Shown: one piece after another, positions 37,860-46,605 of the stretch | Numbering within the stretch: position 1 is the stretch's first letter | Layout: every line of letters starts with the position of its first letter | Assembly (NCBI GenBank): GCA_964397995.1 | Contig: CAYNLG010000006.1 | Span: 1-64,000, forward strand | Reading direction: 5' to 3' | DNA from: CAYNLG01 sp964397995 | GTDB taxonomy: Bacteria > Planctomycetota > Phycisphaerae > FEN-1346 | Length of the DNA: 64,000 nucleotides | Notes under the pieces: generated by a model | What the model was told of the DNA's origin: nothing | The model's input: the letters and a program-made list of their open reading frames with translations, nothing else | Database searches by the model: none | Program-made: the position numbers and the translations under genes

Positions 37860-38869
37860 CCCAGACCGACCGATCGCACGACCTGCTGATCCTCCGCAGC
37901 CTCCGGGCCGCCGTCCGGCGCCGCCCCCCCGCCGACACCGTCGAGGTGGACGTGGACGCGGCCGACTTCGACTGGACGGTGCCCCACCGGTTCGCCCCGG
38001 CGGAGCTCGGGCGGCTCGACCGCTTCGCCGCCGGGGCCGCGCGCCTCATGCTCGACCGCCTGGAGGCGGCGCTCGGGGCGCGGCCGGACCTGGAGCCGGT
38101 GGCCCCGGCCGAGCGCTACGGCCACCACGCCCGCGAGGCCGACCCCAAGGTCCACCGCCTGGCCCTGGCGGCCGGCGGGCGGCCCGCCGGGCTCGTCCAG
38201 GTCCGGGCCAAGACGGCCCTGGCGTGGACCGACCGGCTGCTGGGCGGCAGCGGCGAGGCCCCCGACGAAGCCCGGCCCCTCTCGCCTCTGGAGGCGACGC
38301 TCCTTGTGGACGTGGCCGCGGCGGCGGTCGGCGGCCTCTCGGACCTGCTGACCGAGGCGGGCGGGCCGGCGCTCGACGCCCCGGCAGCCGTGCTCCCGCC
38401 CGACACCGAGCCGCCTTTCGGCGACGCCGACGCCCTCGTCCGGCTGGCCCTCCGCCCCGCCAGCGGCGAGGCCGAGCCCGTCCTGGCCGTCTACCTGCTC
38501 GAAGACCTGTTGCGGCCGGTCGCCCGCGACCGGGCGGCCCCATCCGAGGCGGCGGGCGACGTCCCGGCGGCGATGCGCGACCACCTGCGGGCCGCCCCCG
38601 TCCGGGCCGAGGCCCGTGTCGGCACGACCACCCTGGCCGTTCGCGAGCTGATAGCCCTGGAACCCGGCGACGTCCTCCTGCTCGATGCCAAGCTCGACGA
38701 CCCCGTGCCGCTGGCCGTCGAGGGGGCGACCGTCCACCGCGGCGAAGTCGTGGCCTGTGACGGCCGCCACGGCCTGCTCGTCCAGGACGCGCGGGCCCAT
38801 CCGCGGGTCCGCACGGCCGACGACCAGGCCTCTCGCGCCCCCGAACCCCCCGAAGGAACAAACCGATGA
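37856..38869 (+). CDS. fliM: flagellar motor switch protein FliM, divergent, without CheY-binding N-terminus
   Basis: The product has 337 residues. FDWTVPHRFAPAELGRLDRFAAGAARLMLDRLEAAL and AWTDRLLGGSGEAP (the GGxG motif) are FliM-like; the C-terminal SpoA-like domain reads RVGTTTLAVRELIALEPGDVLLLDAKLDDPVPLAVEGATVHRGEVVACDGRHGLLVQ. The N-terminus is MTQTDRSHDLLILRSLR, with no EIDALL-type peptide that binds CheY-P. ATG overlaps the fliL stop (ATGA). It probably forms a C-ring that does not respond to CheY in the usual way. Confidence 0.85.
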   Translation: MTQTDRSHDLLILRSLRAAVRRRPPADTVEVDVDAADFDWTVPHRFAPAELGRLDRFAAGAARLMLDRLEAALGARPDLEPVAPAERYGHHAREADPKVHRLALAAGGRPAGLVQVRAKTALAWTDRLLGGSGEAPDEARPLSPLEATLLVDVAAAAVGGLSDLLTEAGGPALDAPAAVLPPDTEPPFGDADALVRLALRPASGEAEPVLAVYLLEDLLRPVARDRAAPSEAAGDVPAAMRDHLRAAPVRAEARVGTTTLAVRELIALEPGDVLLLDAKLDDPVPLAVEGATVHRGEVVACDGRHGLLVQDARAHPRVRTADDQASRAPEPPEGTNR

Positions 38870-39270
38870 CGCAAGCCCCCTCCGTCAACGATACCGGCGC
38901 CCCCGAGGCCGCCGACGACCGCCCCGAGACTGACGCCGCCGACGTCGAAGTCGCCGACGTCCAGCTCGACGATGTGCCGGAGCACCGCGAAGGCGGCGGG
39001 GGGGGACAGATCGACGTCCTCCTCGACACGCGCGTCGAGGTGGCCGCCCGTCTCGGCGCCGTCCGCATGCCCGTCCGCGACCTGCTGGAGCTCGGCCCGG
39101 GCTCGGTCGTCCGCCTCGACACGGCCGCCGGCGAGCCGATCGACCTGCTGCTGAACGGCCTCTGCTTCGCCAAGGGCGACCTGGTGGCCGTCGGCGACCG
39201 GCTGGCCGTCCGCATCCGCGAGGTCCTGAAGACCGGCCAGTGCCTCGACGGGACCGCGACCGAGCGGTAA
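38866..39270 (+). CDS. fliN: flagellar motor switch protein FliN
   Basis: The product has 134 residues. An acidic N-terminal tail precedes the SpoA domain: QIDVLLDTRVEVAARLGAVRMPVRDLLELGPGSVVRLDTAAGEPIDLLLNGLCFAKGDLVAVGDRLAVRIREVL, the FliN signature. It ends the second sigma-54 operon. ATG overlaps the fliM stop. Confidence 0.95.
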   Translation: MTQAPSVNDTGAPEAADDRPETDAADVEVADVQLDDVPEHREGGGGGQIDVLLDTRVEVAARLGAVRMPVRDLLELGPGSVVRLDTAAGEPIDLLLNGLCFAKGDLVAVGDRLAVRIREVLKTGQCLDGTATER

Positions 39271-39271
39271 G

Positions 39272-39289
39272 CCGGCCCGGCCGGGCCGG
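39272..39289 (+). terminator. GC hairpin after fliN
   Basis: Directly after the fliN stop, CCGGCCC (39272-39278) can pair with GGGCCGG (39283-39289) around a GGCC loop. There is no U run directly after, so it may be a partial terminator or an mRNA end stabiliser. Confidence 0.45.
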
Positions 39290-39395
39290 GGGCGGCGTCA
39301 AGTTTTCCGGCGCGGCGCCCGATTTTTGTCTGCCCCGAGGGCCGCCGAACCGCCGTTTCCGCCTGATGCCGGGCGTTTGCGGCCGGTTTCGTCTT

Positions 39396-39411
39396 TGGCA
39401 TGCCGTGTGCT
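39396..39411 (+). promoter_or_regulatory. sigma-54 promoter before fliO
   Basis: TGGCATGCCGTGTGCT matches the -24/-12 pattern with the key GG and GC at the right distance; one T of the -12 element is G. The expected start is near 39422, 35 bases before fliO. TTCCGCCTGATG at 39357-39368 may be an activator site. A TCAAGTTT at 39298-39305, like a sigma-28 -35, lacks a convincing -10. Confidence 0.75.
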
Positions 39412-39456
39412 CTTGCTCGTCCCGGGAATGGAGTGCGTACCGGGCGAGGCAGGCAC

Positions 39457-39939
39457 ATGGCCCAGCGACAGCTTCTGACGGCCCTGTGGGCGGCGGCGCT
39501 GGCGACGGCGCTGGCGGCCCCCGCGCTGGCGGCCTTGCCCGCCGGCGAGGCGGCCGCCGACCAGACGGACACCGCCCCCCGCGGCCGCCTCGGCAAGCCC
39601 GACAAGGACGACGACGCCTTCGGCGACCTCGTGGCCCAATCCCTGGCGGCGGTGCTGGTCATCCTGGTGCTGGGCGGCGTGGGCATCGTCGTCGTCCGCC
39701 GCTTCCTGCCACGCCTCGGCGTCGGCCAGGGCCGCGCCATCACCGTCGCCGAAACGGTCCACCTCGGCACGAACCGGACGCTGTACCTCGTCCGCGTCGG
39801 CGACAGGACCTTGCTCGTGGGCGCCTCGAAGGACCGCGTGAACCTGGTCGCGGACCTGACGGGGTCGGTCTCGTTCGAAGAGGCGGCCCGGCAGGCCGAG
39901 GCCCTGCCCGACGCGCCGCCGGACGGGGGGGCCGCATGA
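39457..39939 (+). CDS. fliO: flagellar export gate assembly protein FliO
   Basis: The product has 160 residues. A signal-like N-terminus (1-24) and one membrane helix (about 62-82, SLAAVLVILVLGGVGIVVV) are followed by a small cytoplasmic domain (ITVAETVHLGTNRTLYLVRVGDRTLLVGASKDRVNLVADL), the FliO pattern. ATG at 39457 fits the promoter; the frame extends upstream without support. Confidence 0.85.
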   Translation: MAQRQLLTALWAAALATALAAPALAALPAGEAAADQTDTAPRGRLGKPDKDDDAFGDLVAQSLAAVLVILVLGGVGIVVVRRFLPRLGVGQGRAITVAETVHLGTNRTLYLVRVGDRTLLVGASKDRVNLVADLTGSVSFEEAARQAEALPDAPPDGGAA

Positions 39940-40775
39940 GCCGATTCGCGTTCATTGTTTTCATCCTCGCGCTGGTCGCCCCGTCGGCGGTCCGGGCCGC
40001 CGACGCCCCCGCCCCGCCGGTCCTGCCGGCCGCGCCGGGTGTTGCCGCGGAGGACGGCGGCGCCGCATCCGCCGGTCGCGGCAGCCTGCCGGAGATCGCG
40101 GACGTCGTCGAGGCGGTCAACAAGGTGACGGCCCCGGAGACGGAGGGCGAGGACTGGTCCGCCCCGGTCAAGCTGGCGGTGGTTTTTGCGGGCCTCGCGG
40201 TGCTGCCGGCGGCGCTCGTGATGATGACGAGCTTCACGCGGATCGTCATCGTGCTCTCGTTCATCCGGCGGGCGCTAACGACGCAGAACATCCCGCCGAA
40301 CATCGCCGTAGTCGGCTTGGCCCTGTTCCTGACGCTCTTCACGATGGCCCCGACGCTGGCCGAGGTCAACGCCGAGGCCGTCCAGCCCTACCTGGCGGGC
40401 GAGCTCGACTTCCGGCCGGCCATCGACCGCGGCTTCGCCACCATGAAGCACTTCATGCTCGTCCAGACGCGGGAGGCGGACCTCGCCCTGTTCCTCGACC
40501 TGGCCGGCGTCACCGCGGCCGCCGAGGCCGACGTGCCGATGCACGTGGCCATTCCGTCGTTCGCCCTGAGCGAGTTCCGCACCGCCTTCGAGATGGGGTG
40601 CCTGCTGTTCATCCCGTTCCTGCTGATCGACCTCGTGATCGCCGGCATCCTGCTGAGCGCCGGCATGATGATGCTGCCCCCGGTCATCGTCAGCCTCCCG
40701 TTCAAGATCATCCTGTTTGTGCTCGTGGACGGGTGGCGGCTGCTGGCCGAGGGTCTCGTCGGGAGCTTCTTCTAG
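39936..40775 (+). CDS. fliP: flagellar export gate protein FliP
   Basis: The product has 279 residues. A signal peptide is followed by a linker and then the FliP core: VVFAGLAVLPAALVMMTSFTRIVIVLSFIRRALTTQNIPPN, FMLVQTREADLALFLDLAG and FEMGCLLFIPFLLIDLVIAGILLSAGMMMLPPVIVSLPFKIILFVLVDGWRLL. FliP, FliQ and FliR form the helical export channel. ATG overlaps the fliO stop. Confidence 0.97.
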   Translation: MSRFAFIVFILALVAPSAVRAADAPAPPVLPAAPGVAAEDGGAASAGRGSLPEIADVVEAVNKVTAPETEGEDWSAPVKLAVVFAGLAVLPAALVMMTSFTRIVIVLSFIRRALTTQNIPPNIAVVGLALFLTLFTMAPTLAEVNAEAVQPYLAGELDFRPAIDRGFATMKHFMLVQTREADLALFLDLAGVTAAAEADVPMHVAIPSFALSEFRTAFEMGCLLFIPFLLIDLVIAGILLSAGMMMLPPVIVSLPFKIILFVLVDGWRLLAEGLVGSFF

Positions 40776-40785
40776 GGGAACCGCC

Positions 40786-41055
40786 ATGGACGCCGACCTC
40801 GTCTTGCACCTCGGACGCCGCGCCCTCGAGACCGCCCTCCTCGTCGCCGCCCCCGTCCTGGCCGTCGCCATGGTGCTGGGCATCGGGGTGGCCATCCTGC
40901 AGGCCGTCACAAGCGTCCGCGACATGACCCTCGGCATGGTCTTCAAGCTGGCGGGGGTGGCGGTGGCGGTGCTCCTGACCTCGGGGTGGGCCCTGAACGT
41001 GACGCTCGACTTCACCCGCGAGGTCTTCTTCTACGTCGGGGAAATGGGGCCGTAA
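40786..41055 (+). CDS. fliQ: flagellar export gate protein FliQ
   Basis: The product has 89 residues with two membrane helices. ALETALLVAAPVLAVAMVLGIGVAILQAVTSVRDMTLGMVFKLAGV is the FliQ signature. ATG with AGGGGAA upstream, 10 bases after fliP. Confidence 0.95.
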   Translation: MDADLVLHLGRRALETALLVAAPVLAVAMVLGIGVAILQAVTSVRDMTLGMVFKLAGVAVAVLLTSGWALNVTLDFTREVFFYVGEMGP

Positions 41056-41056
41056 C

Positions 41057-41806
41057 GTGGAGACCGTAAGCCCGCTCGTGGTGCCGCTGCTGCTTGTCCT
41101 GGCGCGCGTCGGCGCGCTGGTGGCGACGCTGCCCGTCTTCAGCTGGCAGATGGCCCCGCTCCGCGTCCGCGCGGGGCTCGCGCTGCTCCTGGCCGTCGTC
41201 ATCGCCCTGGCGGTCCCGCCGGCCGCCGACGTGGGCGACCACTGGGTGGCGGTGGGCCTGGCCATCGCCCGCGAGGTCGTCACCGGCCTCGCCATCGGCC
41301 TGGCCGCCAACCTCGTCTTCCTGGCGGTGCGGCAGTGCGGCATGATCATCCGGCGGCAGATGGGCCTGGCGGTGGCCTCGACCATCGACCCCCTGACCGG
41401 CGAGCAGAGCCAGCCCCTCGGCATGCTCCTGGAGATGACCTTCGTCATCTTCTTCCTGGTGGCCGGCGGCCACCGGTTGCTGGTGCGGCTGATCGCGGAA
41501 TCGTACGTCATTTTCCCCGTTGGCCATGCCCCGTCCGCCGAGGCCATGGCCGAGGGCATCATCCGGGCCGGCTCGATGATGCTCGTCTTCGGCCTCAAGC
41601 TGGCCGCCCCTCTCGTCGGAGCGTTCCTGGTGCTGGCCGTCATTCTGGCGATCCTCGCCCGGGTGCTGCCGGAGATGAACATCCTCCTGGCCAGCCTGCC
41701 GCTCCGGATCGGCTTGGGCCTGTTCATGGCGGCGGCGCTGGTGCCGGCGCTGTACGACTTCACCGAGGCGTTCGGCGACTGGCTGCACGAGACCCTGATG
41801 AGCTAG
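41057..41806 (+). CDS. fliR: flagellar export gate protein FliR
   Basis: The product has 249 residues and about six membrane helices. Typical parts: FSWQMAPLRVRAGLALLLAVVIALAV, QMGLAVASTIDPLTGEQSQPLGMLLEMTFVIFFLVAGGHRLLVRL, and KLAAPLVGAFLVLAVILAILARVLPEMNILLASLPLRIGLGL. GTG start one base after the fliQ stop. Confidence 0.95.
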   Translation: METVSPLVVPLLLVLARVGALVATLPVFSWQMAPLRVRAGLALLLAVVIALAVPPAADVGDHWVAVGLAIAREVVTGLAIGLAANLVFLAVRQCGMIIRRQMGLAVASTIDPLTGEQSQPLGMLLEMTFVIFFLVAGGHRLLVRLIAESYVIFPVGHAPSAEAMAEGIIRAGSMMLVFGLKLAAPLVGAFLVLAVILAILARVLPEMNILLASLPLRIGLGLFMAAALVPALYDFTEAFGDWLHETLMS

Positions 41807-41809
41807 GCG

Positions 41810-42907
41810 ATGCCCGAGAAGCCCGCATCCGAACGGACCGAACCGCCCACCCCGGAGCGGCTGCGCAAAGCCCGCCAGGAGGGCAAGGTCCCCCAGAGCC
41901 AGGAACTTCCCACCGCGCTGACCCTCGGCATGCTCCTGGTGGCGATGGCCTTGGCGGCCCCGCGCCTCTGGGACTGGTTCGTCGCCCAGGTCCAGCTCGG
42001 CCTCTCGGGGGCCCGCGTCTCGATCGACCCGGAGACGGCCGTCCGCCTCTTCCGGGAGCGCGGCACGGAGGCGGGCCTGCTGATCGCCCCGATGGTGGCG
42101 GCCACGACGGTGGCGGCCTTCTTCGGCAGCGTCCTGGTGAGCGGCTGGAGCGTCTCGCCGAAGGCCATGAAGCTCGACCCCAGCCGCCTGAATCCCGTCA
42201 GCGGCCTCAAGCAGCTCATCTCCGTCAAGTCGCTCATGCGGGTCGCGGTCTCCCTCGCCAAGCTGGCCGCCATTGTCGCCATCGTCGCGACCTACCTCCA
42301 CGGCAAGCTCGACCTGATCCTCAGCCTGGTCCACGCGACGCCGATCGCGGCCCTCGGGGCGACCGTCGACCTCATCTTCGGCGTCGTCGCCCGCGTCACG
42401 GCCGTCTTCCTGGGCGTCGCCCTCCTCGACGCCGTCTACCAGAAGTGGCAGTACAAACGCGACCTCCGCATGACCAAGCAGGAGGTCAAGGAGGAACGCC
42501 GCCAGCACGAGGTCGCCCCCGAGGTGCGCGGCCGCATGCGGGCCATCCAGATCGAGATGGTCCGCAAACGGATGCTCCAGAACGTGCCGACGGCCGACGT
42601 GGTCGTCACGAACCCGACCCACGTGGCCGTGGCCCTGAAGTACGATCCCGGGGCGATGCAGGCCCCGACCGTCGTCGCGAAGGGCGGCGACCTCCTATGC
42701 GAGAAGATCAAGGAGATCGCCCGCACCCACGACGTGCCCATCGTCCACCGCCCCGAACTCGCCCGCACCCTCTACGGCACCGTCGAGGTCGGCGAACCCA
42801 TCCCGGAGCTGCTCTACGTGGCCGTGGCCGAGGTGCTGGCGATGATCTACCGGCTGCGGCGTGAGCGCCGCGGCATCCCGACCCCCGAGAGGCCGACCGA
42901 CCCGTGA
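41810..42907 (+). CDS. flhB: flagellar export switch protein FlhB
   Basis: The product has 365 residues. N-terminal SERTEPPTPERLRKARQEGKVPQSQEL is typical, followed by four membrane helices. The cytoplasmic domain holds the self-cleavage motif VVVTNPTHVAVALKYDPGAMQAPTVVAKGGD (NPTH). FlhB works with FliK to switch export from hook to filament proteins. It ends four bases into flhA. Confidence 0.97.
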   Translation: MPEKPASERTEPPTPERLRKARQEGKVPQSQELPTALTLGMLLVAMALAAPRLWDWFVAQVQLGLSGARVSIDPETAVRLFRERGTEAGLLIAPMVAATTVAAFFGSVLVSGWSVSPKAMKLDPSRLNPVSGLKQLISVKSLMRVAVSLAKLAAIVAIVATYLHGKLDLILSLVHATPIAALGATVDLIFGVVARVTAVFLGVALLDAVYQKWQYKRDLRMTKQEVKEERRQHEVAPEVRGRMRAIQIEMVRKRMLQNVPTADVVVTNPTHVAVALKYDPGAMQAPTVVAKGGDLLCEKIKEIARTHDVPIVHRPELARTLYGTVEVGEPIPELLYVAVAEVLAMIYRLRRERRGIPTPERPTDP

Positions 42908-45066
42908 GCCACCTGCCGACCAACCCGACGCCGGAGCCGCCGTCGGCGTGGCGGCGAATCCTCGGCCACAACGACATCGGTCTGGCCGCCGGCCTGGCGC
43001 TCGTGCTCGCGACGCTGCTCATCCCCCTGCCCCCGCTGGTGCTGGACGTCCTGCTGGCGTGCAGCATCGCGGTGGCCGTCGGCACCATGGTCACGGTCCT
43101 CTCGACGCGCGAGTCGATCGAGCTCTCGACCTTCCCGTCGCTGCTGCTCTTCGTGACGCTCTTTCGGCTGTCGCTGAACGTGGCGTCGACGCGGCTGATT
43201 CTGCTGAACGCCGACGCCGGCGACATCATCGCCACCTTCGGCAACCTGGTCGCGGGCGGCAGCCTGACGATCGGCCTGGTGGTCTTCCTCATCCTCGTCA
43301 TCATCCAGTTCGTCGTCATCACCAAGGGCGCCGAACGCATCAGCGAAGTGGCCGCACGCTTCAACCTCGACGCCATGCCCGGCAAGCAGATGAGCATCGA
43401 CGCCGACCTCAACGCCGGCCTCATCGGCGAGGAGGAGGCCCGCACCCGGCGCGACAAGATCCACCGCGAGAGCGAGTTCTACGGCGCCATGGACGGCGCC
43501 TCCAAGTTCATCCGAGGCGATGCCGTCGCCGGCCTCATCATCACCGCCGTCAACCTGGTCGGCGGCATCATCGTCGGCCTGACGCGGGGCCTGTCGCTGA
43601 CCCAGAGCCTCCAGACCTACTCCGTGCTCGCCATCGGCGACGGCCTCGTCAGCCAGATCCCCGCCCTCATCATCTCCACCTCCGCCGGCTTCCTCATCTC
43701 CAAGACCCGCACCCAGGAGAACCTGAGCCAGGACCTCGTCCGCCAGATGCTCGCGCGCAGCCGGCCGGTGGCCATCGCCGCCGGCCTGCTGGCCGCCATG
43801 GTCTTCGTCCCCGGGTTCCCGCGGGTGCCGTTCCTGGTCCTGGCGGGGGGGGCGGCCCTGCTGGCCCGCCACCTGGCCGCCAAGGAACGCGCCGACCGCG
43901 AGGCCACCGAGAAACCCGCCCCCCGGACCGAGTCCGACGAGGAGGCCGTCGAGCACCTCCTGGAGGTCGACCGCATCGCGGTCCTGGTGGGGACGCGGCT
44001 GATCAAGACGGTGGACCCGCGGCGGCAGGACAGCCTGTTCCACCGGATCGCCCCGCTCCGAAAACGCTTCGCCCGCGAGCTGGGGCTCGTCCTGCCGCTC
44101 ATCCGCCTCCGCGACGACATGGCCCTCGGCCCCAGCGACTACGCCATCCAGATCCACAACCACACCGTCGCCTCCGGCACGCTCGACCCGGACCGCCTGC
44201 TGGCCATGGACCCTGGCACCGTTCAGACGCCCCTCAAGGGCCGCACCTGCACCGAGCCCGTCTTCCACCTGCCGGCCCTCTGGATCGGCGCCGACCAGAA
44301 GGAAGAGGCCGAGCTGGCGGGCTACACGGTCGTGGACCCCGAGACGGTGCTCGTGACGCACCTCTCGGAGCTCCTGCGGGTCCACGCCCACGAGATCCTC
44401 AGCCGCGACGACGTCCAGCACCTCGTCGACCGCCTCCGTGACCGCCAGCCGACGCTCGTCCAGGGCGTCGTCGGCGAGGCGGTCAGCCTGGGCCTCCTGC
44501 ACCGGGTCCTCCAGACGCTGCTCAAGGACGGTATCCCGATCCGGAACCTGGGCCAGATTCTCGAGGCCCTCGGCGACACCGCCACACGCACCAAGGACCC
44601 GGCGATCCTGACCGAGATGGTCCGGAAGGCCCTGGTCCGGGCGATTACGGGGCAGCACACGGACGCGGCGGGGCGGATCCTGGCCCTGACGCTGAGCCCG
44701 TCGCTGGAGCACGACCTCCGCGAGAGCCTGGCCGCCGAGGGCGACGCCGAGGCCCTCCGCCTGCCGCCCGACCGGGCCCTGGACCTGGTGCGCCGGCTCC
44801 GCGAGGCGTGGACCCGGGCGATGGAGGCCGGCCACGACAAGACCGTCCTCGTCTGCGACTACCGCCTCCGGCCGCACCTCGCCGCCTTACTCTCCAGACA
44901 GATGCCGGAACTGCCGATACTCGCCTATGACGAGGTCGCCTCCGGAACCCCCATGGAGGCGGTGGGCACCGTGTCGCTCGGCGCGGGCGGCGTGGCCGGG
45001 GAGACACATCCATCGACGGGCGGTCCGGCCGCGGGGGCGCGGCCGGCGCCCGTAGCCGCAACCTGA
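42904..45066 (+). CDS. flhA: flagellar export gate protein FlhA
   Basis: The product has 720 residues. The first half has eight membrane helices with VATSMVTVLST-like VGTMVTVLSTRESIELSTFPSLLLFVTLFRLSLNVASTRLIL and the charged loop KGAERISEVAARFNLDAMPGKQMSIDADLNAGLI. The cytoplasmic half has VLPLIRLRDDMALGPSDYAIQIHNHTVASG and a chaperone-binding end. GTG start overlaps the flhB stop (GTGA). The usual flhF and flhG do not follow. Confidence 0.97.
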   Translation: MSHLPTNPTPEPPSAWRRILGHNDIGLAAGLALVLATLLIPLPPLVLDVLLACSIAVAVGTMVTVLSTRESIELSTFPSLLLFVTLFRLSLNVASTRLILLNADAGDIIATFGNLVAGGSLTIGLVVFLILVIIQFVVITKGAERISEVAARFNLDAMPGKQMSIDADLNAGLIGEEEARTRRDKIHRESEFYGAMDGASKFIRGDAVAGLIITAVNLVGGIIVGLTRGLSLTQSLQTYSVLAIGDGLVSQIPALIISTSAGFLISKTRTQENLSQDLVRQMLARSRPVAIAAGLLAAMVFVPGFPRVPFLVLAGGAALLARHLAAKERADREATEKPAPRTESDEEAVEHLLEVDRIAVLVGTRLIKTVDPRRQDSLFHRIAPLRKRFARELGLVLPLIRLRDDMALGPSDYAIQIHNHTVASGTLDPDRLLAMDPGTVQTPLKGRTCTEPVFHLPALWIGADQKEEAELAGYTVVDPETVLVTHLSELLRVHAHEILSRDDVQHLVDRLRDRQPTLVQGVVGEAVSLGLLHRVLQTLLKDGIPIRNLGQILEALGDTATRTKDPAILTEMVRKALVRAITGQHTDAAGRILALTLSPSLEHDLRESLAAEGDAEALRLPPDRALDLVRRLREAWTRAMEAGHDKTVLVCDYRLRPHLAALLSRQMPELPILAYDEVASGTPMEAVGTVSLGAGGVAGETHPSTGGPAAGARPAPVAAT

Positions 45067-45102
45067 CGAAGAGCGTGACTGCTGCCGAGGGGTTGGACCG
45101 GA

Positions 45103-45345
45103 GTGGACGTGAGACACGTGGCCGTCCGCGTGGCGGTATACGGGTTCCTCTTGCTGGCCGCCGTCGGCGCGCTGGCCGGCCACACTCCGTACGTCTGCAG
45201 CAAACGAGCCCTGGGGGGGGCCCTGATCCTGTTCATGCTGGTCCTGGTCGCGGGCCGGGCCGTGACGGCGGTGGCAGCCGACACCGTCGTCCATGGCGCC
45301 GCGCGCCGCGAGAAGGCGAGGAAGGCCGCCAGTGACACCCCGTAG
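45103..45345 (+). CDS. small membrane protein between flhA and fliA
   Basis: The product has 80 residues with two membrane helices (about 7-25 AVRVAVYGFLLLAAVGALAG and 37-58 ALGGALILFMLVLVAGRAVTAV) and a basic tail. GTG start with GGAG upstream. Its end overlaps fliA by 14 bases, so the two are translated together. I recognise no family. It occupies the place where flhF/flhG often lie. Confidence 0.6.
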   Translation: MDVRHVAVRVAVYGFLLLAAVGALAGHTPYVCSKRALGGALILFMLVLVAGRAVTAVAADTVVHGAARREKARKAASDTP

Positions 45346-46114
45346 CGACGCCACCCTGCAGACCGACCCCCCCCCGGGCCTCGGCGCCCAAGCCGCCCGG
45401 GCCTACGGCTCCGGCAGCCGCGAGAGCCGCGAGAACCAGTGGGTCCTGGAGCACCTGCCCCTGGTCCACCACATCGTCCAGAAGGTCACGGCCCACCTGG
45501 ACGCCCGCATCGAGCGGGAGGACCTCGTCCAGGCCGGCACGGTCGGCCTGATCCGCGCCGCCCGGGCCTACGACGAATCGCGCCACGCCGAGTTCAAGAC
45601 CTACGCCTACATCCGCATCCGCGGCGCCGTCATCGACGAGCTGCGCAACCGCTCCTTCGCCCCCGCCACCATCCACCGGGCTCTCCGGGCCATCCGCGAG
45701 GCCCACGACGCCCTCGCCGCCGAGCTCGGACGGCAGCCCGACGACGAGCAGACCGCCGAGCGCGCCGGCCTCACCCTGAACCGCTATTACCACGTGCTGG
45801 AGGAGGCGCGGCGGCAGCACTTCCTGTCGATCCACGGCCTGAGCGACGAGGGGCCCGCCCTGGCCGACCTCGTCCCCTGCGACACCAGCCCCTCGCCGGC
45901 CGGCCAGGCCGAGCGGGCTGAACTCCTGCGGCGCATGGCCCAGGCCGTCCGCGACCTTCCCGACCGCGACCGCCAGGTCGTCCTCCTCTATTACGAACGC
46001 GACCTCACCATGAAGGAGGTCGCCGCCGTCCTCGGCGTGACCGAGTCCCGCGTCAGCCAGATGCACGCGGCGGCCCTGTTCAAGCTCTCGGCGAAACTGA
46101 GGAGCGCCCCATGA
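45332..46114 (+). CDS. fliA: flagellar sigma factor FliA (sigma-28)
   Basis: The product has 260 residues. Region 2: ENQWVLEHLPLVHHIVQKV, REDLVQAGTVGLIRAARAYDESRHAEFKTYAYIRIRGAVIDELRN. Region 4: LPDRDRQVVLLYYERDLTMKEVAAVLGVTESRVSQMHAAALFKLSAKLR. Length and the FKTYAYIRIRGAVIDELR stretch favour FliA over other sigma-70 members. Two promoters with its consensus lie downstream before flgM and fliC. GTG start with GGAAGG upstream; it overlaps the small membrane protein. Confidence 0.93.
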   Translation: MTPRSDATLQTDPPPGLGAQAARAYGSGSRESRENQWVLEHLPLVHHIVQKVTAHLDARIEREDLVQAGTVGLIRAARAYDESRHAEFKTYAYIRIRGAVIDELRNRSFAPATIHRALRAIREAHDALAAELGRQPDDEQTAERAGLTLNRYYHVLEEARRQHFLSIHGLSDEGPALADLVPCDTSPSPAGQAERAELLRRMAQAVRDLPDRDRQVVLLYYERDLTMKEVAAVLGVTESRVSQMHAAALFKLSAKLRSAP

Positions 46115-46323
46115 CCCCTCCCAGCGACTATCTGGTGCGCGGCCCGGAGGACGTGGGCGAGGTGCGCGGGCTGCGGCCGGTGGGGCAGCAGGACGGCCGC
46201 GGCGCCCCTCGCCGCGACGCTCCCCCCCGCCGCCGACGCCGCGAGCCGGCCCCCGACCCGGCCGCCGACCGGACCGATCCGCCCGAACCCGACGAGACCC
46301 ACGAAGTGGACACCCTGGCCTGA
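46111..46323 (+). CDS. small charged protein after fliA
   Basis: The product has 70 residues; the ATG overlaps the fliA stop (ATGA). The start (DYLVRGPEDVGEVRGLRPVGQQDG) looks ordered; the rest is Arg/Pro-rich then acidic. No family recognised. The coupling to fliA suggests it is real; a partner or small regulator is possible. Confidence 0.5.
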   Translation: MTPPSDYLVRGPEDVGEVRGLRPVGQQDGRGAPRRDAPPRRRRREPAPDPAADRTDPPEPDETHEVDTLA

Positions 46324-46341
46324 ACCGAAAGGACCCGACCC

Positions 46342-46605
46342 ATGGCCGCACCCGCCGCCGTCCTGAAACGCCACCGCATCAAGCCGGGCGACCCCTGCCG
46401 CCTGGCCGCCCCCGCTCATGCCTCGCCCCACACCCACCACGGCCCGCCCGCGCGGGTGGCCGTGGTGCGGACGGACCGGGACGGGGCCGTGCTGGAGGTG
46501 ACGTGCGGGTGCGGGCGGAAAACGGTCCTGGAGTGCCGGTGGGCGACCCCGGAGGGAGCCGCCCCGGACCCGACCCCCAGCCCGAAGGAGAGCGAGGATG
46601 CGTAA
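46342..46605 (+). CDS. small hypothetical protein with a CGCG motif
   Basis: The product has 87 residues. A beta-rich middle (ARVAVVRTDRDGAVLEVTCGCGRKTVLECRW) holds three Cys residues and could bind a metal. AAAGGA precedes the ATG. It overlaps the next gene's start by 8 bases. No family recognised. Confidence 0.5.
   Translation: MAAPAAVLKRHRIKPGDPCRLAAPAHASPHTHHGPPARVAVVRTDRDGAVLEVTCGCGRKTVLECRWATPEGAAPDPTPSPKESEDA

Noticed and set aside
39298..39326. TCAAGTTT as a third sigma-28 promoter before fliO
   Set aside because: The -10 partner is poor at every allowed spacing; the sigma-54 site 100 bases downstream explains fliO better.
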